64,000 bases of DNA. Source: Micromonospora sp. NBC_01699. GTDB lineage: Bacteria > Actinomycetota > Actinomycetes > Mycobacteriales > Micromonosporaceae. The position numbers and the translations under genes were made by a program. Below are positions 16,817-24,926 of this stretch, one piece after another (the stretch's first letter is position 1; each line of letters begins with the position of its first letter). Below the pieces are notes generated by a model. It was not told the origin of the DNA, ran no database searches, and was given only the letters and a program-made list of their open reading frames with translations. The stretch covers positions 3,534,001 through 3,598,000 of the forward strand of contig NZ_CP109199.1 of NCBI RefSeq assembly GCF_036250065.1. Reading direction: 5' to 3'.

Positions 16817-18568
16817 GAGGACCGTGGCGCGGTAGCGCTCGTGGTCACGCAGCAGGTCGGTGTGCCGCCCGACGACCGGTTCCCGGTCACCGTCGAGCAG
16901 CACCACCCGGTCGGTGACCGCGAGCAGCGCCGGGCTGCCGGTGACCAGAACAGTCGTACGCCCGGCCCGCAGTTCCCGCAGTCGGCCGGCGATCCGCGCC
17001 TCGGTCGCGGCGTCCACGGCGGTGGTCGGCTCGTGCACGACGAGCACCACGGGTTCGGCGTTCAGGGCGCGGGCCAGGGCGATCCGCTGGCGTTGGCCGC
17101 CGGACAGCGACCGCCCGCGTTCGCCGACCATGGTGCGCATCCCGTCCGGCAGCACCCCGGCGACCTGGTCGACCGCCGTGGCGGCGAGGACCCGGTCGAG
17201 TCCGGACCCGGTCCCGCCGGCCGCCGTGACGTTCTCCAGCACGCTGCCCTCGAACAGCACCGCGTCGTGGGTGGCGGTGAGCAGCACGGTCCGGACCAGC
17301 GCCGGATCCAAATCGGTCAGCGGGATCCCGTCGAGGGTGACGGTGCCGTGTACGGGGTCGGTCTCGCGGGCCAGGCAACGGACCAGCGCACCGGCCGCCG
17401 CCGGCTCCGGGGCGACGACGCCGAGCAGTTCGCCCGGCGCCACCCGCAGCTCGTCGACGTGCAGCGGACCGTCGACGATGCCCCGCAACCACAGTTCGCC
17501 CCGGACCGGAGTGGGCAGGTCGAGGCCACCGACGCGAACCGCGGCCGGGGCCGCGTGCACCGCCGCGACCCGGGCGGCGCTGGCCCGCGCCTGGGCGAGT
17601 TCGGCGTTCACCCAGCTCACCAGCGAGAGCGGGTTGAGCAGGAACAGGGCCAATCCGACGGCGGCGATCAGCTCGCCGATGGTGATGTCGCCCCGGATCG
17701 CGAGTCGCGCCCCCCACAGGGCGACCACGGTGATGAACACGCCGGTGACCGCGATCAACGCGCCGTCGTGCCACGCCTGGGCCTGGGCGGCCCGCAGGGT
17801 GGCGGCCAACGACCGTCGGTTGATCAGCCGGTAGCGGGCCCAGGCCGCCTGTTCGGCGCCGATGCCCTTGAGGATCCGCAGGCCGGCGACCAGGTCGGCG
17901 GCGACCCCGGAGGCGTGCGCGGCGTTCTCCTGCTCGGCCGCGCTGCGCCGCTGGAGCAGACCGCCGAGCAGGTGTGCCACCCAGAGCACCGGCGGGGCGC
18001 CGAGCAGGATCAGCAGGCCCAGCGACACGGACATGTGCAGCAGGGCGACGGCGGTGGTGGCCAGTGCGGCCACGGCCGCCGCGGCGGCGGTCAGGGCCAT
18101 GTTGACCGCGCCGACCCGGCTGGCGTCGCTGGTGGCGATGTTGACCAGTGCCCCGGACAGGTGCCCGCGTTCCACCCCGCCGTACGGGGCGAGGACCCGT
18201 CCGGTCAGCTCGCGGCGGATCTGGTGAGCCGCCTGTTCGGCCGCGCGTTCACCGAACCGGGCGGCGAACCGGTAGCTGGTCGACAGCGCCGCGAACACCA
18301 GCCCCAGTACGGCGAGCCAGCGCACCAGTGCCGAGGTGGAACCGGTCGCCACCGCCCGGTCCACGACCACGCCGATGATGACCGGTATCAGTGCCTCGCC
18401 GGCCTGGTGCCCGACCGCGAGCAGGCTGCCGAGGGTCACGTACCGGCCCTGTCCGGTGACCGCCCGGCGCAGGATCCGGCCGGCGGTCGGGCTCGCCGCC
18501 GGCGGTGCCGGGTGCGGGTTGCCGGCTTCCGACGTGACCGGCGCCGCCGTTTCGGTGACCCGGCTCAT
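16811..18568 (-). CDS. ABC exporter half-transporter with degenerate ATP site
   Basis: This 585-residue protein has an N-terminal exporter membrane domain (about 30-325) and a C-terminal nucleotide-binding domain that has lost key residues. Where GxxGxGKST should be, it reads VVAPEPAAAGALV with no Lys-Ser/Thr. Walker B reads VVLVVHEPTTAVD, with His in place of the Mg-binding Asp. The signature LSGGQRQR is intact. It should not hydrolyse ATP at its own P-loop site but can lend its signature to the neighbouring half-transporter. The ATG at 18568 overlaps the stop of the FecE-type ATPase gene (ATGA). The context points to siderophore export. Confidence 0.85.
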   Translation of the reverse strand: MSRVTETAAPVTSEAGNPHPAPPAASPTAGRILRRAVTGQGRYVTLGSLLAVGHQAGEALIPVIIGVVVDRAVATGSTSALVRWLAVLGLVFAALSTSYRFAARFGERAAEQAAHQIRRELTGRVLAPYGGVERGHLSGALVNIATSDASRVGAVNMALTAAAAAVAALATTAVALLHMSVSLGLLILLGAPPVLWVAHLLGGLLQRRSAAEQENAAHASGVAADLVAGLRILKGIGAEQAAWARYRLINRRSLAATLRAAQAQAWHDGALIAVTGVFITVVALWGARLAIRGDITIGELIAAVGLALFLLNPLSLVSWVNAELAQARASAARVAAVHAAPAAVRVGGLDLPTPVRGELWLRGIVDGPLHVDELRVAPGELLGVVAPEPAAAGALVRCLARETDPVHGTVTLDGIPLTDLDPALVRTVLLTATHDAVLFEGSVLENVTAAGGTGSGLDRVLAATAVDQVAGVLPDGMRTMVGERGRSLSGGQRQRIALARALNAEPVVLVVHEPTTAVDAATEARIAGRLRELRAGRTTVLVTGSPALLAVTDRVVLLDGDREPVVGRHTDLLRDHERYRATVLA

Positions 18569-19542
18569 GCCAGCGCCAGGGGAGCGGGCGTACGGGCGCC
18601 GTGGTGCCGACCCACCGGGATGATCATCGGCGTTCCGGTGACCGGGTCGACGGTGATCCGGCAGTCCAGGTCGAAGACCTGTTCCACCAGTTCCGCGTCG
18701 ATCACCTCCGAGGGGGCGCCCTGCGCCACGATCCGCCCCGCCTTCATCGCGATCAGGTGGTCGGCGTACCGGCTGGCCTGGTTGAGGTCGTGCAGCACCA
18801 TCACGACGGTGCGGTTCTCCTGCCGGTTCAGGTCGACCACCAGGTCGAGTACGTCGATCTGGTGGGCCAGGTCGAGGAAGGTGGTCGGCTCGTCGAGCAG
18901 CAGCACCGGCGTACCCTGTGCGATGGCCATCGCGATCCAGGCCCGCTGGCGCTGGCCGCCGGAGAGTTCGTCGACCGGCCGGTGCGCGTGTTCGAGCATG
19001 TCGGTGGCGGCCAGCGCGTCGTGCACCGCCCGTTCGTCCGTCGTGGACCACTGCCGCCACCAGGTCTGGTGCGGCGCCCGGCCCCGGGTGACCAGGTCGA
19101 TCACGGTGAGCCCGGCCGGGGCGACCGGTGACTGCGGCAGGATCCCGATCCGGCGGGCCACCTGCCGGGTCGGCATCGACTGGATCGACCGGCCGTCCAG
19201 TTCGACCGCACCCGCGCGTGGGGGGAGCAGTCGGGCCAGGGCCTGAAGCAGTGTCGACTTGCCGCAGGCGTTGGCGCCGACGATCACCGTGATCCGGCCG
19301 GGCGGGATGGCGACCTCCAGGTCGTCCACGACGACAACCCGGTCGTAGCCCAGCCGCAGCCCGGTCGCCCGCAGGTCGGGCGGTGCGTCTCCGGCCTCGG
19401 CGGCGGTACGCGGGTCGGCCGGTGTGGACGGGGCAGCGGCGGCGGCGCGCGGGTCGAGCGGTGTGGACGGGGCAGCGGCACGCGCGTCCGGCGGTGCGGT
19501 GGCGGGGTCGGGGGTGGCGCGGCCGAGCGGTTCAGCGATCAC
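18565..19542 (-). CDS. FecE-type ferric-siderophore ABC importer ATPase
   Basis: This is a 325-residue ATPase. Walker A is GANACGKST (about residues 88-96), the signature ELSGGQRQRAWIAMAIAQ near 195, Walker B VLLLDEPTTFLD, and the switch His is in VLHDLNQASRYADH. It energises the two FecCD permeases upstream. The N-terminal 55 residues are a low-complexity run of Pro/Ala/Asp repeats (PSTPLDPRAA, PSTPADPRTA) not found in typical 255-265-residue homologues; the catalytic part starts near residue 57. The GTG start is three bases past the permease stop. A later GTG start that would drop part of the tail cannot be excluded. Confidence 0.9.
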   Translation of the reverse strand: MIAEPLGRATPDPATAPPDARAAAPSTPLDPRAAAAAPSTPADPRTAAEAGDAPPDLRATGLRLGYDRVVVVDDLEVAIPPGRITVIVGANACGKSTLLQALARLLPPRAGAVELDGRSIQSMPTRQVARRIGILPQSPVAPAGLTVIDLVTRGRAPHQTWWRQWSTTDERAVHDALAATDMLEHAHRPVDELSGGQRQRAWIAMAIAQGTPVLLLDEPTTFLDLAHQIDVLDLVVDLNRQENRTVVMVLHDLNQASRYADHLIAMKAGRIVAQGAPSEVIDAELVEQVFDLDCRITVDPVTGTPMIIPVGRHHGARTPAPLALA

Positions 19543-19545
19543 GGG

Positions 19546-20613
19546 TCAGCCTCCGGAGCCGGTGCGGTTGGCGCGGGCGAGGAGCCAGAGCAGGACCGGG
19601 GCGCCGAGCACCCCGGTCACCACCCCGACGGGCAGGTGGTCGTCCGGCAGCACGTGCCGGGCGATCAGGTCACCGGTCAGCACGATCAGTGACCCGGTGA
19701 GGGTGGAGACCACCGGCGGCGGTGCGGCCGTACCGGCCAGCCGCTGGGCTATCTGCGGTGCGACCAGCGCGACGAACAGGATCGGCCCGGCGGCGGCGGT
19801 GCCGAACGCGGCCAGGCCGACGGCGGTCACCAGCAGCGCCAACTGGGCGCGGGCGACGGGTGTGCCCAGGCCGGTGGCGACCGCGTCGCCGAGTTGCAGC
19901 GTACGCAGCCAGCGGCTGAGCAGCACGGTGGCGGGCAGCAGCACCGCCAGGGCCAGGCCGAGCGGGCGTACGTGCTGCCAGCCGCGTTCGTTGAGGCTGC
20001 CGACCAGCCAGCCGACCGCCTTCTGCGCCTCGAACGGCAGCGCCTTGGCGATCAGGTAGTCGGTGGCGCTGGTGCACATCCAGGCGACGCCGATGCCGAC
20101 CAGGACTATCCGGTATCCGGTCGCCCCGCGTCCCCGGGAGAGCAGGTAGACCAGGAGGCCGGTGGCCAGGGCGCCGAGCAGGCCGAGCGTCTGGGTGCCG
20201 AGTCCGGCGCCGAAGCCGAGCACGATTCCGGCCACCACCGCGGTCTGTGCCCCGGCGATCACCCCGATCATGTCCGGGCTGGCCAACGGGTTGCGGGTCA
20301 TGGTCTGGAACACCGCGCCGGAGAGGCCGAACGCGGCTCCGACGAGCAGCCCGACCAGCACCCGGGGCAGCCGTAGCTCGTTCACCACGAGCAGCGTGCC
20401 GGCGTCGCCGACGCCGAACAGGGCCGGTACCACGTCGGCCACCGCTATCGGGTAGTCGCCGGTCGCGACACCGAGGCAGAACACCCCGAAGGTCGTGATC
20501 GCGAGCAGGGTGGCGACCACCAGCGCCCGTACCGACACCACGCCGGAGACCGCGCCACGGCCGAGCCGGAAGGTGGCCCGCCCGGCGGTGGTGGAGAGTT
20601 CGAGCAGGGCCAT
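19546..20613 (-). CDS. FecCD-family ferric-siderophore permease (second subunit)
   Basis: This 355-residue protein has about nine to ten membrane helices. The family motif LRLPRVLVGLLVGAAFGLSGAVFQTMTRNPLASPDMIGV is at about residues 80-118, and the EAA-like ATPase contact region is near 240-260. The ATG overlaps the TGA of the first permease by one base. It forms the heterodimeric channel for the ferric siderophore with its neighbour. The order permease-permease-ATPase-exporter-exporter on one strand suggests one iron-controlled transport operon. Confidence 0.9.
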   Translation of the reverse strand: MALLELSTTAGRATFRLGRGAVSGVVSVRALVVATLLAITTFGVFCLGVATGDYPIAVADVVPALFGVGDAGTLLVVNELRLPRVLVGLLVGAAFGLSGAVFQTMTRNPLASPDMIGVIAGAQTAVVAGIVLGFGAGLGTQTLGLLGALATGLLVYLLSRGRGATGYRIVLVGIGVAWMCTSATDYLIAKALPFEAQKAVGWLVGSLNERGWQHVRPLGLALAVLLPATVLLSRWLRTLQLGDAVATGLGTPVARAQLALLVTAVGLAAFGTAAAGPILFVALVAPQIAQRLAGTAAPPPVVSTLTGSLIVLTGDLIARHVLPDDHLPVGVVTGVLGAPVLLWLLARANRTGSGG

Positions 20614-21650
20614 CAGAGTTCCGCCAGCCGACGCCGGCGGACCAGGGCGATGAAGAACGGCGCGCCGAGGAAGGCGACGATGACCCCGACCTGGATCTCG
20701 CCGGGCCGGGCCACCACCCGGCCGGCGATGTCCGCGGTCAGCAGCAGGATCGGGGCCAGAACCAGGGTGTACGGCAGCAGCCAGCGATAGTCCGGCCCGG
20801 TGATCATCCGCACCAGGTGCGGTACGACGAGTCCGACGAAGACGATCGGTCCGGTCACCGCGACCGTGGCGGCGGCCAGCACGGTGATCGCCGCGGCTCC
20901 GCCCAGCCGGATCAGGCCGACCCGGCGGCCGAGCGAGGTGGCCACCTGGTCGCCGAGCGCGAGGCTGTTCAGCGCGGGCGCCAGGGCGAGCGCGGCGAGG
21001 ATGCCGACGAGGAGGAACGGCAGCACCCGCAGCAGGGTGCCGCTGGTCTGCCCGGCGATGGAGCCGGCGGTCCAGAACCGGTAGCGGTCCAGTGCCAGCG
21101 GGCTGGCCAGCACCATGGCGCTGGTCAGGGAGCCGAGCAGCAGGGTGACCCCGACCCCGGCCAGGGCCAGCTTCACCGGTGTCGCGCCGCCGCGGCCGAC
21201 CCCGCCGAGCAGGTAGACGGCGGCGCTGGCCAGCAGCGCGCCGAGGATGGCGAACCAGATGTAGCCGTACAGGCCGGTGAGGTGCAGCACGGCGCTGGCG
21301 GTGACGATGCCGAAGGCGGCACCGGCGCTGACCCCGAGCAGGCCGGGGTCGGCCAGCGGGTTGCGGGTCAGCCCCTGCATGACGGCGCCGGCCAGGCCGA
21401 TGGCGGCTCCGGCGAGCAGCCCGAGCACCGTACGCGGCAGGCGCAGTCCGCGTACGATCGCCAGGATGTCCTCCGGTGTGCCGCCGGGGTCCACAAGGGA
21501 ACGCACCACCTGGGTCGGTGGGATCTGGCGGGCACCGATCGCGATCGACAGCAGACAGACCAGGCCGAGTACGAGCAACCCGGCGCCGAGCGCGACCACG
21601 TGTCGTCTGGTCCGCCCCGACAGGGTGGGTGGCCGGATCGGTGTGCTCAC
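20613..21650 (-). CDS. FecCD-family ferric-siderophore permease (first subunit)
   Basis: This 345-residue protein has about ten helices. It has the motif LRLPRTVLGLLAGAAIGLAGAVMQGLTRNPLADPGLLGV near residues 70-108 and GPIVFVGLVVPHLVRM near 266-281, both typical of FecCD. It is the first gene of the minus-strand transport operon. The iron box at 21726-21744 lies 76 bases upstream of its start, between it and the divergent siderophore-binding lipoprotein gene, so both directions are probably repressed by iron. Confidence 0.9.
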   Translation of the reverse strand: MSTPIRPPTLSGRTRRHVVALGAGLLVLGLVCLLSIAIGARQIPPTQVVRSLVDPGGTPEDILAIVRGLRLPRTVLGLLAGAAIGLAGAVMQGLTRNPLADPGLLGVSAGAAFGIVTASAVLHLTGLYGYIWFAILGALLASAAVYLLGGVGRGGATPVKLALAGVGVTLLLGSLTSAMVLASPLALDRYRFWTAGSIAGQTSGTLLRVLPFLLVGILAALALAPALNSLALGDQVATSLGRRVGLIRLGGAAAITVLAAATVAVTGPIVFVGLVVPHLVRMITGPDYRWLLPYTLVLAPILLLTADIAGRVVARPGEIQVGVIVAFLGAPFFIALVRRRRLAEL

Positions 21651-21725
21651 ATGGTCTCCCCTCGCGGTCGTGTCATCGACGCGGATCGGCGCTCGACACG
21701 GGTGTGAGCATCCTACGGCTTGAGG

Positions 21726-21744
21726 TTAGGTTAGCCGACCCTTA
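21726..21744. promoter_or_regulatory. IdeR/DmdR-type iron box (transport genes)
   Basis: TTAGGTTAGCCGACCCTTA matches 15 of 19 positions of the actinobacterial iron-box consensus TTAGGTTAGGCTAACCTAA. A second register shifted five bases left (starting at 21721) matches 14 positions, so two repressor dimers may bind side by side. It sits between the permease operon and the siderophore-binding lipoprotein gene and could control both. Confidence 0.8.
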
Positions 21745-21811
21745 CTATATGGCAACCTCTCCTCGGCCCGGGTGCCGAGGCTCGCTGGACGCCGATTCCC
21801 GAAGGGGACCA

Positions 21812-22843
21812 ATGCATAGCCCGTCGAAGATAGTCAATGGCCGGTCCGGCCTGCTGGCGCGGACGCTGGTCGCGGTGGCGCTGACCGCCACGGTGGCCGC
21901 CTGTGGCGGCGAGTCCGCCGAACCGGACGCCGCCGCGCCATCGGCCACCTCCGGAGCGTTCCCGGTCACCATCGAGCACAAGTACGGTTCGACCACCGTC
22001 ACCAAGGCGTCCACCCGCGTGGTGACCCTCGGCCTCAGTGACCAGGACACCGTGCTGGCGCTGGGCGTCACGCCGGTCGGGGCGGTCGACTGGTTCGGCG
22101 AGCGCCCGTTCGGCAACTGGGCCTGGGTCAAGGACAGGTGGGGCAGCACCCCGCCGGAGATCGTCGGCGAGCGGGACGACTATCAGGTCGAGAAGATCGT
22201 CGCGCTGAAGCCGGACCTGATCATCGCGCAGTACACGGGCATGACGCAGGAGCAGTACACCACCCTGTCGAAGATCGCCCCGGTGGTCGCACAGTCCAAG
22301 AAGTACGACGACTATTCCACGCCGTGGGACGAGATGGCCCGGGTGATCGGGCAGGCCCTGGGTCAGCAGCCGAAGGTCGACGAGTTGCTCGCCGCGATCG
22401 ACCAGCGGCTCGCCGACATCCGCAAGCAGCACCCCGAGTTCGCCACCCAGACCGTCGTGGTGGCCGACCCCAGCGAGCCGGGCACGTACGCCGCCTTCGC
22501 CAAGAGCGACCCCAAGGCGCAGCTTCTCAACGAGATGGGCTTCAAGCTCTCCGACCAGGTCGAACAGATCGCCGGCAAGGACACCGCGGCGGTGGTCAGC
22601 TCGGAGCGGCTGGACCTGCTCGACGTGGACCGGTTGGTGCTGCTGACCACCGACGAGTCGGTGGAGCCCAGGGTCAAGGCCGACCCGGTGTACGCGGCGC
22701 TGAAGGTGGCCAAGGAGCAGCGGGCGGTGTTCGTGCCCTACATGGAGCCGCCGGTCGGCGCCGCACTGTCCTTCGTGACCGTGCTCAGCGTCCCGTACGC
22801 GATCGACCAACTGCTGCCGATGCTCGTCGCTCCCGGTCGGTAA
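21812..22843 (+). CDS. Ferric-siderophore-binding lipoprotein (FecB/periplasmic-binding type)
   Basis: This 343-residue exported protein has a basic N-terminus, a hydrophobic stretch LLARTLVAVALTATVA and a lipobox VAAC (Cys at about residue 31). The FecB-like fold begins with STRVVTLGLSDQDTVLALGVTPVGAVDWF and later has ALKPDLIIAQYTGMTQEQY. It captures the ferric complex outside the membrane and feeds the FecCD-FecE importer coded divergently. The ATG at 21812 follows GAAGGGG. The next gene starts two bases after its TAA stop, so the two form an operon. Confidence 0.9.
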   Translation: MHSPSKIVNGRSGLLARTLVAVALTATVAACGGESAEPDAAAPSATSGAFPVTIEHKYGSTTVTKASTRVVTLGLSDQDTVLALGVTPVGAVDWFGERPFGNWAWVKDRWGSTPPEIVGERDDYQVEKIVALKPDLIIAQYTGMTQEQYTTLSKIAPVVAQSKKYDDYSTPWDEMARVIGQALGQQPKVDELLAAIDQRLADIRKQHPEFATQTVVVADPSEPGTYAAFAKSDPKAQLLNEMGFKLSDQVEQIAGKDTAAVVSSERLDLLDVDRLVLLTTDESVEPRVKADPVYAALKVAKEQRAVFVPYMEPPVGAALSFVTVLSVPYAIDQLLPMLVAPGR

Positions 22844-22845
22844 AC

Positions 22846-23781
22846 ATGTCGGCCTACCTGCCGTTCGCCGTACGGGTGCTGCGGGTGCAGCGGTTGAGCC
22901 CGACCTTCGTACGGGTGACCGTGGCCGGCGAATCTCTCGCGGGGTTCGCCGGCCACGGCTTCGACCAGCGGATCAATCTGCTGTTCCCGCCCGGCGGGGA
23001 CGCGGGCCTGCTGCCGACCGGCCCGGACTGGGTGGACCGGTGGCAGGCGGTGCCGGCCGACCGGCGCCCACCGCTGCGGACGTACACGGTGCGGGCGTTC
23101 CGGCCGGAGAGCCGCGAACTGGACCTGGACTTCGTGCTGCACGGCGACGTCGGCCCGGCCTCCCGCTGGGCGGGTGCCGCCCGCCCCGGTGACCCGCTGA
23201 CCGTCATCGGCCCGGTCGCCGGGCATCCCGGACCGGTGGCGGACGTGGCCTGGGCACCACCGCCGGGCACGGGGCGGCTGCTACTGGCCGCCGACGAGGC
23301 CGCCCTGCCGGCGGCGTCGGCCATCGCCGGGACACTCCGACCCGAGGAGCGGGCGACCGTCGTCCTGGAGGTGCCGGAACCGGCCGACGCGATCGAATTC
23401 GATACGCCGGCCGGGGTCACCGTGATCTGGTTGGCCCGCAGCCGGGGGGAGCGACTCGGGCCGGTGGTCCGTGACCTGCTCACCGACCTGGTACCGGTGC
23501 CCGCCGGGATGACCTCGTCGGTCCGATCGGGACGGCCGGCGGAACGTGTGGGCGGGTCCGGCGACGGGCCGGCGGTGGCGCCGGACGACGGCGACGACGA
23601 CCCGTGGGACGTGCCCGAACCGGGCGCTGCCGCTGGTTCGGGTGGCTTCTACGCCTGGCTGGCCGGGGAGGCGGGCGCGGTCGTGGCGCTGCGCCGGCAC
23701 CTGGTGGGCGAGCGGGGGGTGGACCGGCGCTCGGTCGCCTTCATGGGCTACTGGCGCCGGGGCAGGTCCCAACCGAACTGA
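22846..23781 (+). CDS. Siderophore-interacting protein (FAD/NAD(P)H ferric-siderophore reductase)
   Basis: This is a 311-residue protein of the ViuB/SIP family. The FAD-binding RxYTxR motif is RTYTVR (about residues 80-85), and a NAD(P)-binding half follows with LLLAADEAALPAASAIAGTL near 145-164. The C-terminal GYWRRGRSQPN is typical of the family. It releases iron in the cytoplasm by reducing the ferric complex. A 40-residue Asp/Gly/Pro-rich insertion (about 223-265) interrupts the last third. It starts two bases after the lipoprotein stop. Confidence 0.9.
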   Translation: MSAYLPFAVRVLRVQRLSPTFVRVTVAGESLAGFAGHGFDQRINLLFPPGGDAGLLPTGPDWVDRWQAVPADRRPPLRTYTVRAFRPESRELDLDFVLHGDVGPASRWAGAARPGDPLTVIGPVAGHPGPVADVAWAPPPGTGRLLLAADEAALPAASAIAGTLRPEERATVVLEVPEPADAIEFDTPAGVTVIWLARSRGERLGPVVRDLLTDLVPVPAGMTSSVRSGRPAERVGGSGDGPAVAPDDGDDDPWDVPEPGAAAGSGGFYAWLAGEAGAVVALRRHLVGERGVDRRSVAFMGYWRRGRSQPN

Positions 23782-23788
23782 CCGCGCT

Positions 23789-23833
23789 CGGGCGGGTGCG
23801 CCCCCGGCAGGCCGAAGGAGGCGCACCCACCCG
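23789..23833. terminator. Bidirectional stem-loop between reductase and formyltransferase genes
   Basis: GGGTGCGCC (23794-23802) pairs with GGCGCACCC (23820-23828). One mismatch then allows four further outer pairs. It fills the 60-base gap between convergent genes, so it can end both transcripts. Confidence 0.6.
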
Positions 23834-23841
23834 TACGCGGG

Positions 23842-24786
23842 TCAGGGCTGGTTGGTGAGGTAGCCGCCCATCGTGTGGAAGTACTCGGTGGCCGGGTACT
23901 CGGTGCCGTCGTCGGTGCGTACGCGCTTGATCACCAGGCCGTGGCTGCGGCCGTGCCGGGCCTGCGTGCCGGCGACGATGACGATGCCGTCGTCCTCCCT
24001 GATGAAGACCCGACCGGGGGTGCCGCCGTAGTAGCCGCGCGACACGCCGGCCTCGATCACCCGGATCCGCTCGCCCCGGTGGTGGGTGAACGCGTTCGGG
24101 TACGGGTCGGCCAGCGCCCGGACCAGCCGCTCCAGGTCCTCCGCCGGCCAGGTCCAGTCGATCAGGCTGTCCTGGATCGATCGCTTGTGGAAGAAGCTGC
24201 CCTGGCTTGGGTCCTGCTTGGTCCAGTCAGTACGACCGGATTCGATCAGCGCCAGACCGTCCAGTGTGATCGGCCCGAACAGCGCCAGGGTGCGGTGGAA
24301 CAGGTCGGCGGTGGTGTCGGTCGGCCCCACCGGCACCGCGCGCTGGAGCACGATGTCGCCGCCGTCGAGGGCGTCGTCCATCAGGTGGGCGGTGACCCCG
24401 ACCTCCGGTTCGCCGTTGATCAGCGCCCAGATCAGCGGGGAGAATCCGGCGTACTTGGGCAGCAGTGAGTCGTGCACGTTGAGGGTGCCGTGCCGGGGGA
24501 TGTTGAAGATCGCCGGCGGCAGCCAGGTGCGCCAGTTGGTGGCCACGATCACGTCCGGGTCGGCCTGCTTGACCTGGTCGGCCAGTTCGTCGTCGGGGCG
24601 CTGGCGCAACAGCACCGGTACGTCGTGTTCGCGGGCCAGGTCCGCCACCGAGTCGTCCCACATCTGCTCGTACGCGTGGTCGCTCTTGGGATGCGTCACC
24701 ACCATGACGACCTCATGTTCCGAGTCCAGTAGCGCCCGCAGGGTCCGATGACCCCAGGTCTGGTAACCGAACATGATCACTCGCAT
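23842..24786 (-). CDS. N5-hydroxyornithine formyltransferase (CchA-like)
   Basis: This 314-residue protein of the methionyl-tRNA/formyltetrahydrofolate-dependent formyltransferase fold has the catalytic set N-H-D visible as LNVHDSLLPKYAGFSP (about residues 102-117) and DDALDGGDIVLQ. A C-terminal domain typical of the CchA group follows. It should transfer a formyl group from 10-formyl-tetrahydrofolate to N5-hydroxyornithine before loading on the NRPS, creating a hydroxamate. It is transcribed away from the hydroxylase gene and has its own iron box 33 bases upstream of the ATG. Confidence 0.88.
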   Translation of the reverse strand: MRVIMFGYQTWGHRTLRALLDSEHEVVMVVTHPKSDHAYEQMWDDSVADLAREHDVPVLLRQRPDDELADQVKQADPDVIVATNWRTWLPPAIFNIPRHGTLNVHDSLLPKYAGFSPLIWALINGEPEVGVTAHLMDDALDGGDIVLQRAVPVGPTDTTADLFHRTLALFGPITLDGLALIESGRTDWTKQDPSQGSFFHKRSIQDSLIDWTWPAEDLERLVRALADPYPNAFTHHRGERIRVIEAGVSRGYYGGTPGRVFIREDDGIVIVAGTQARHGRSHGLVIKRVRTDDGTEYPATEYFHTMGGYLTNQP

Positions 24787-24818
24787 GTGGAGGCCTCCTG
24801 GCGTTTGGGGGATACTAG

Positions 24819-24837
24819 TCAGGCAAGGCTTACCTAG
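24819..24837 (-). promoter_or_regulatory. IdeR/DmdR-type iron box (formyltransferase gene)
   Basis: TCAGGCAAGGCTTACCTAG matches 14 of 19 positions of the consensus TTAGGTTAGGCTAACCTAA. It lies 33 bases before the formyltransferase start, where a bound repressor would block its promoter. Confidence 0.7.
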
Positions 24838-24883
24838 CTAGCGGGTACGGTGTTGCCGTCGACTCATTGACCGCGATTTGAAG

Positions 24884-24902
24884 CAAGGGTAGCCTACCCT
24901 AA
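24884..24902 (+). promoter_or_regulatory. IdeR/DmdR-type iron box (hydroxylase-NRPS operon)
   Basis: CAAGGGTAGCCTACCCTAA matches 14 of 19 consensus positions and contains a near-perfect palindrome AGGGTAG-C-CTACCCT. It ends 24 bases before the ATG of the ornithine monooxygenase gene, so iron should control the hydroxylase, NRPS and MbtH genes together. Confidence 0.78.
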
Positions 24903-24926
24903 ATCGACGATCTAGGGGTGTGGTCC

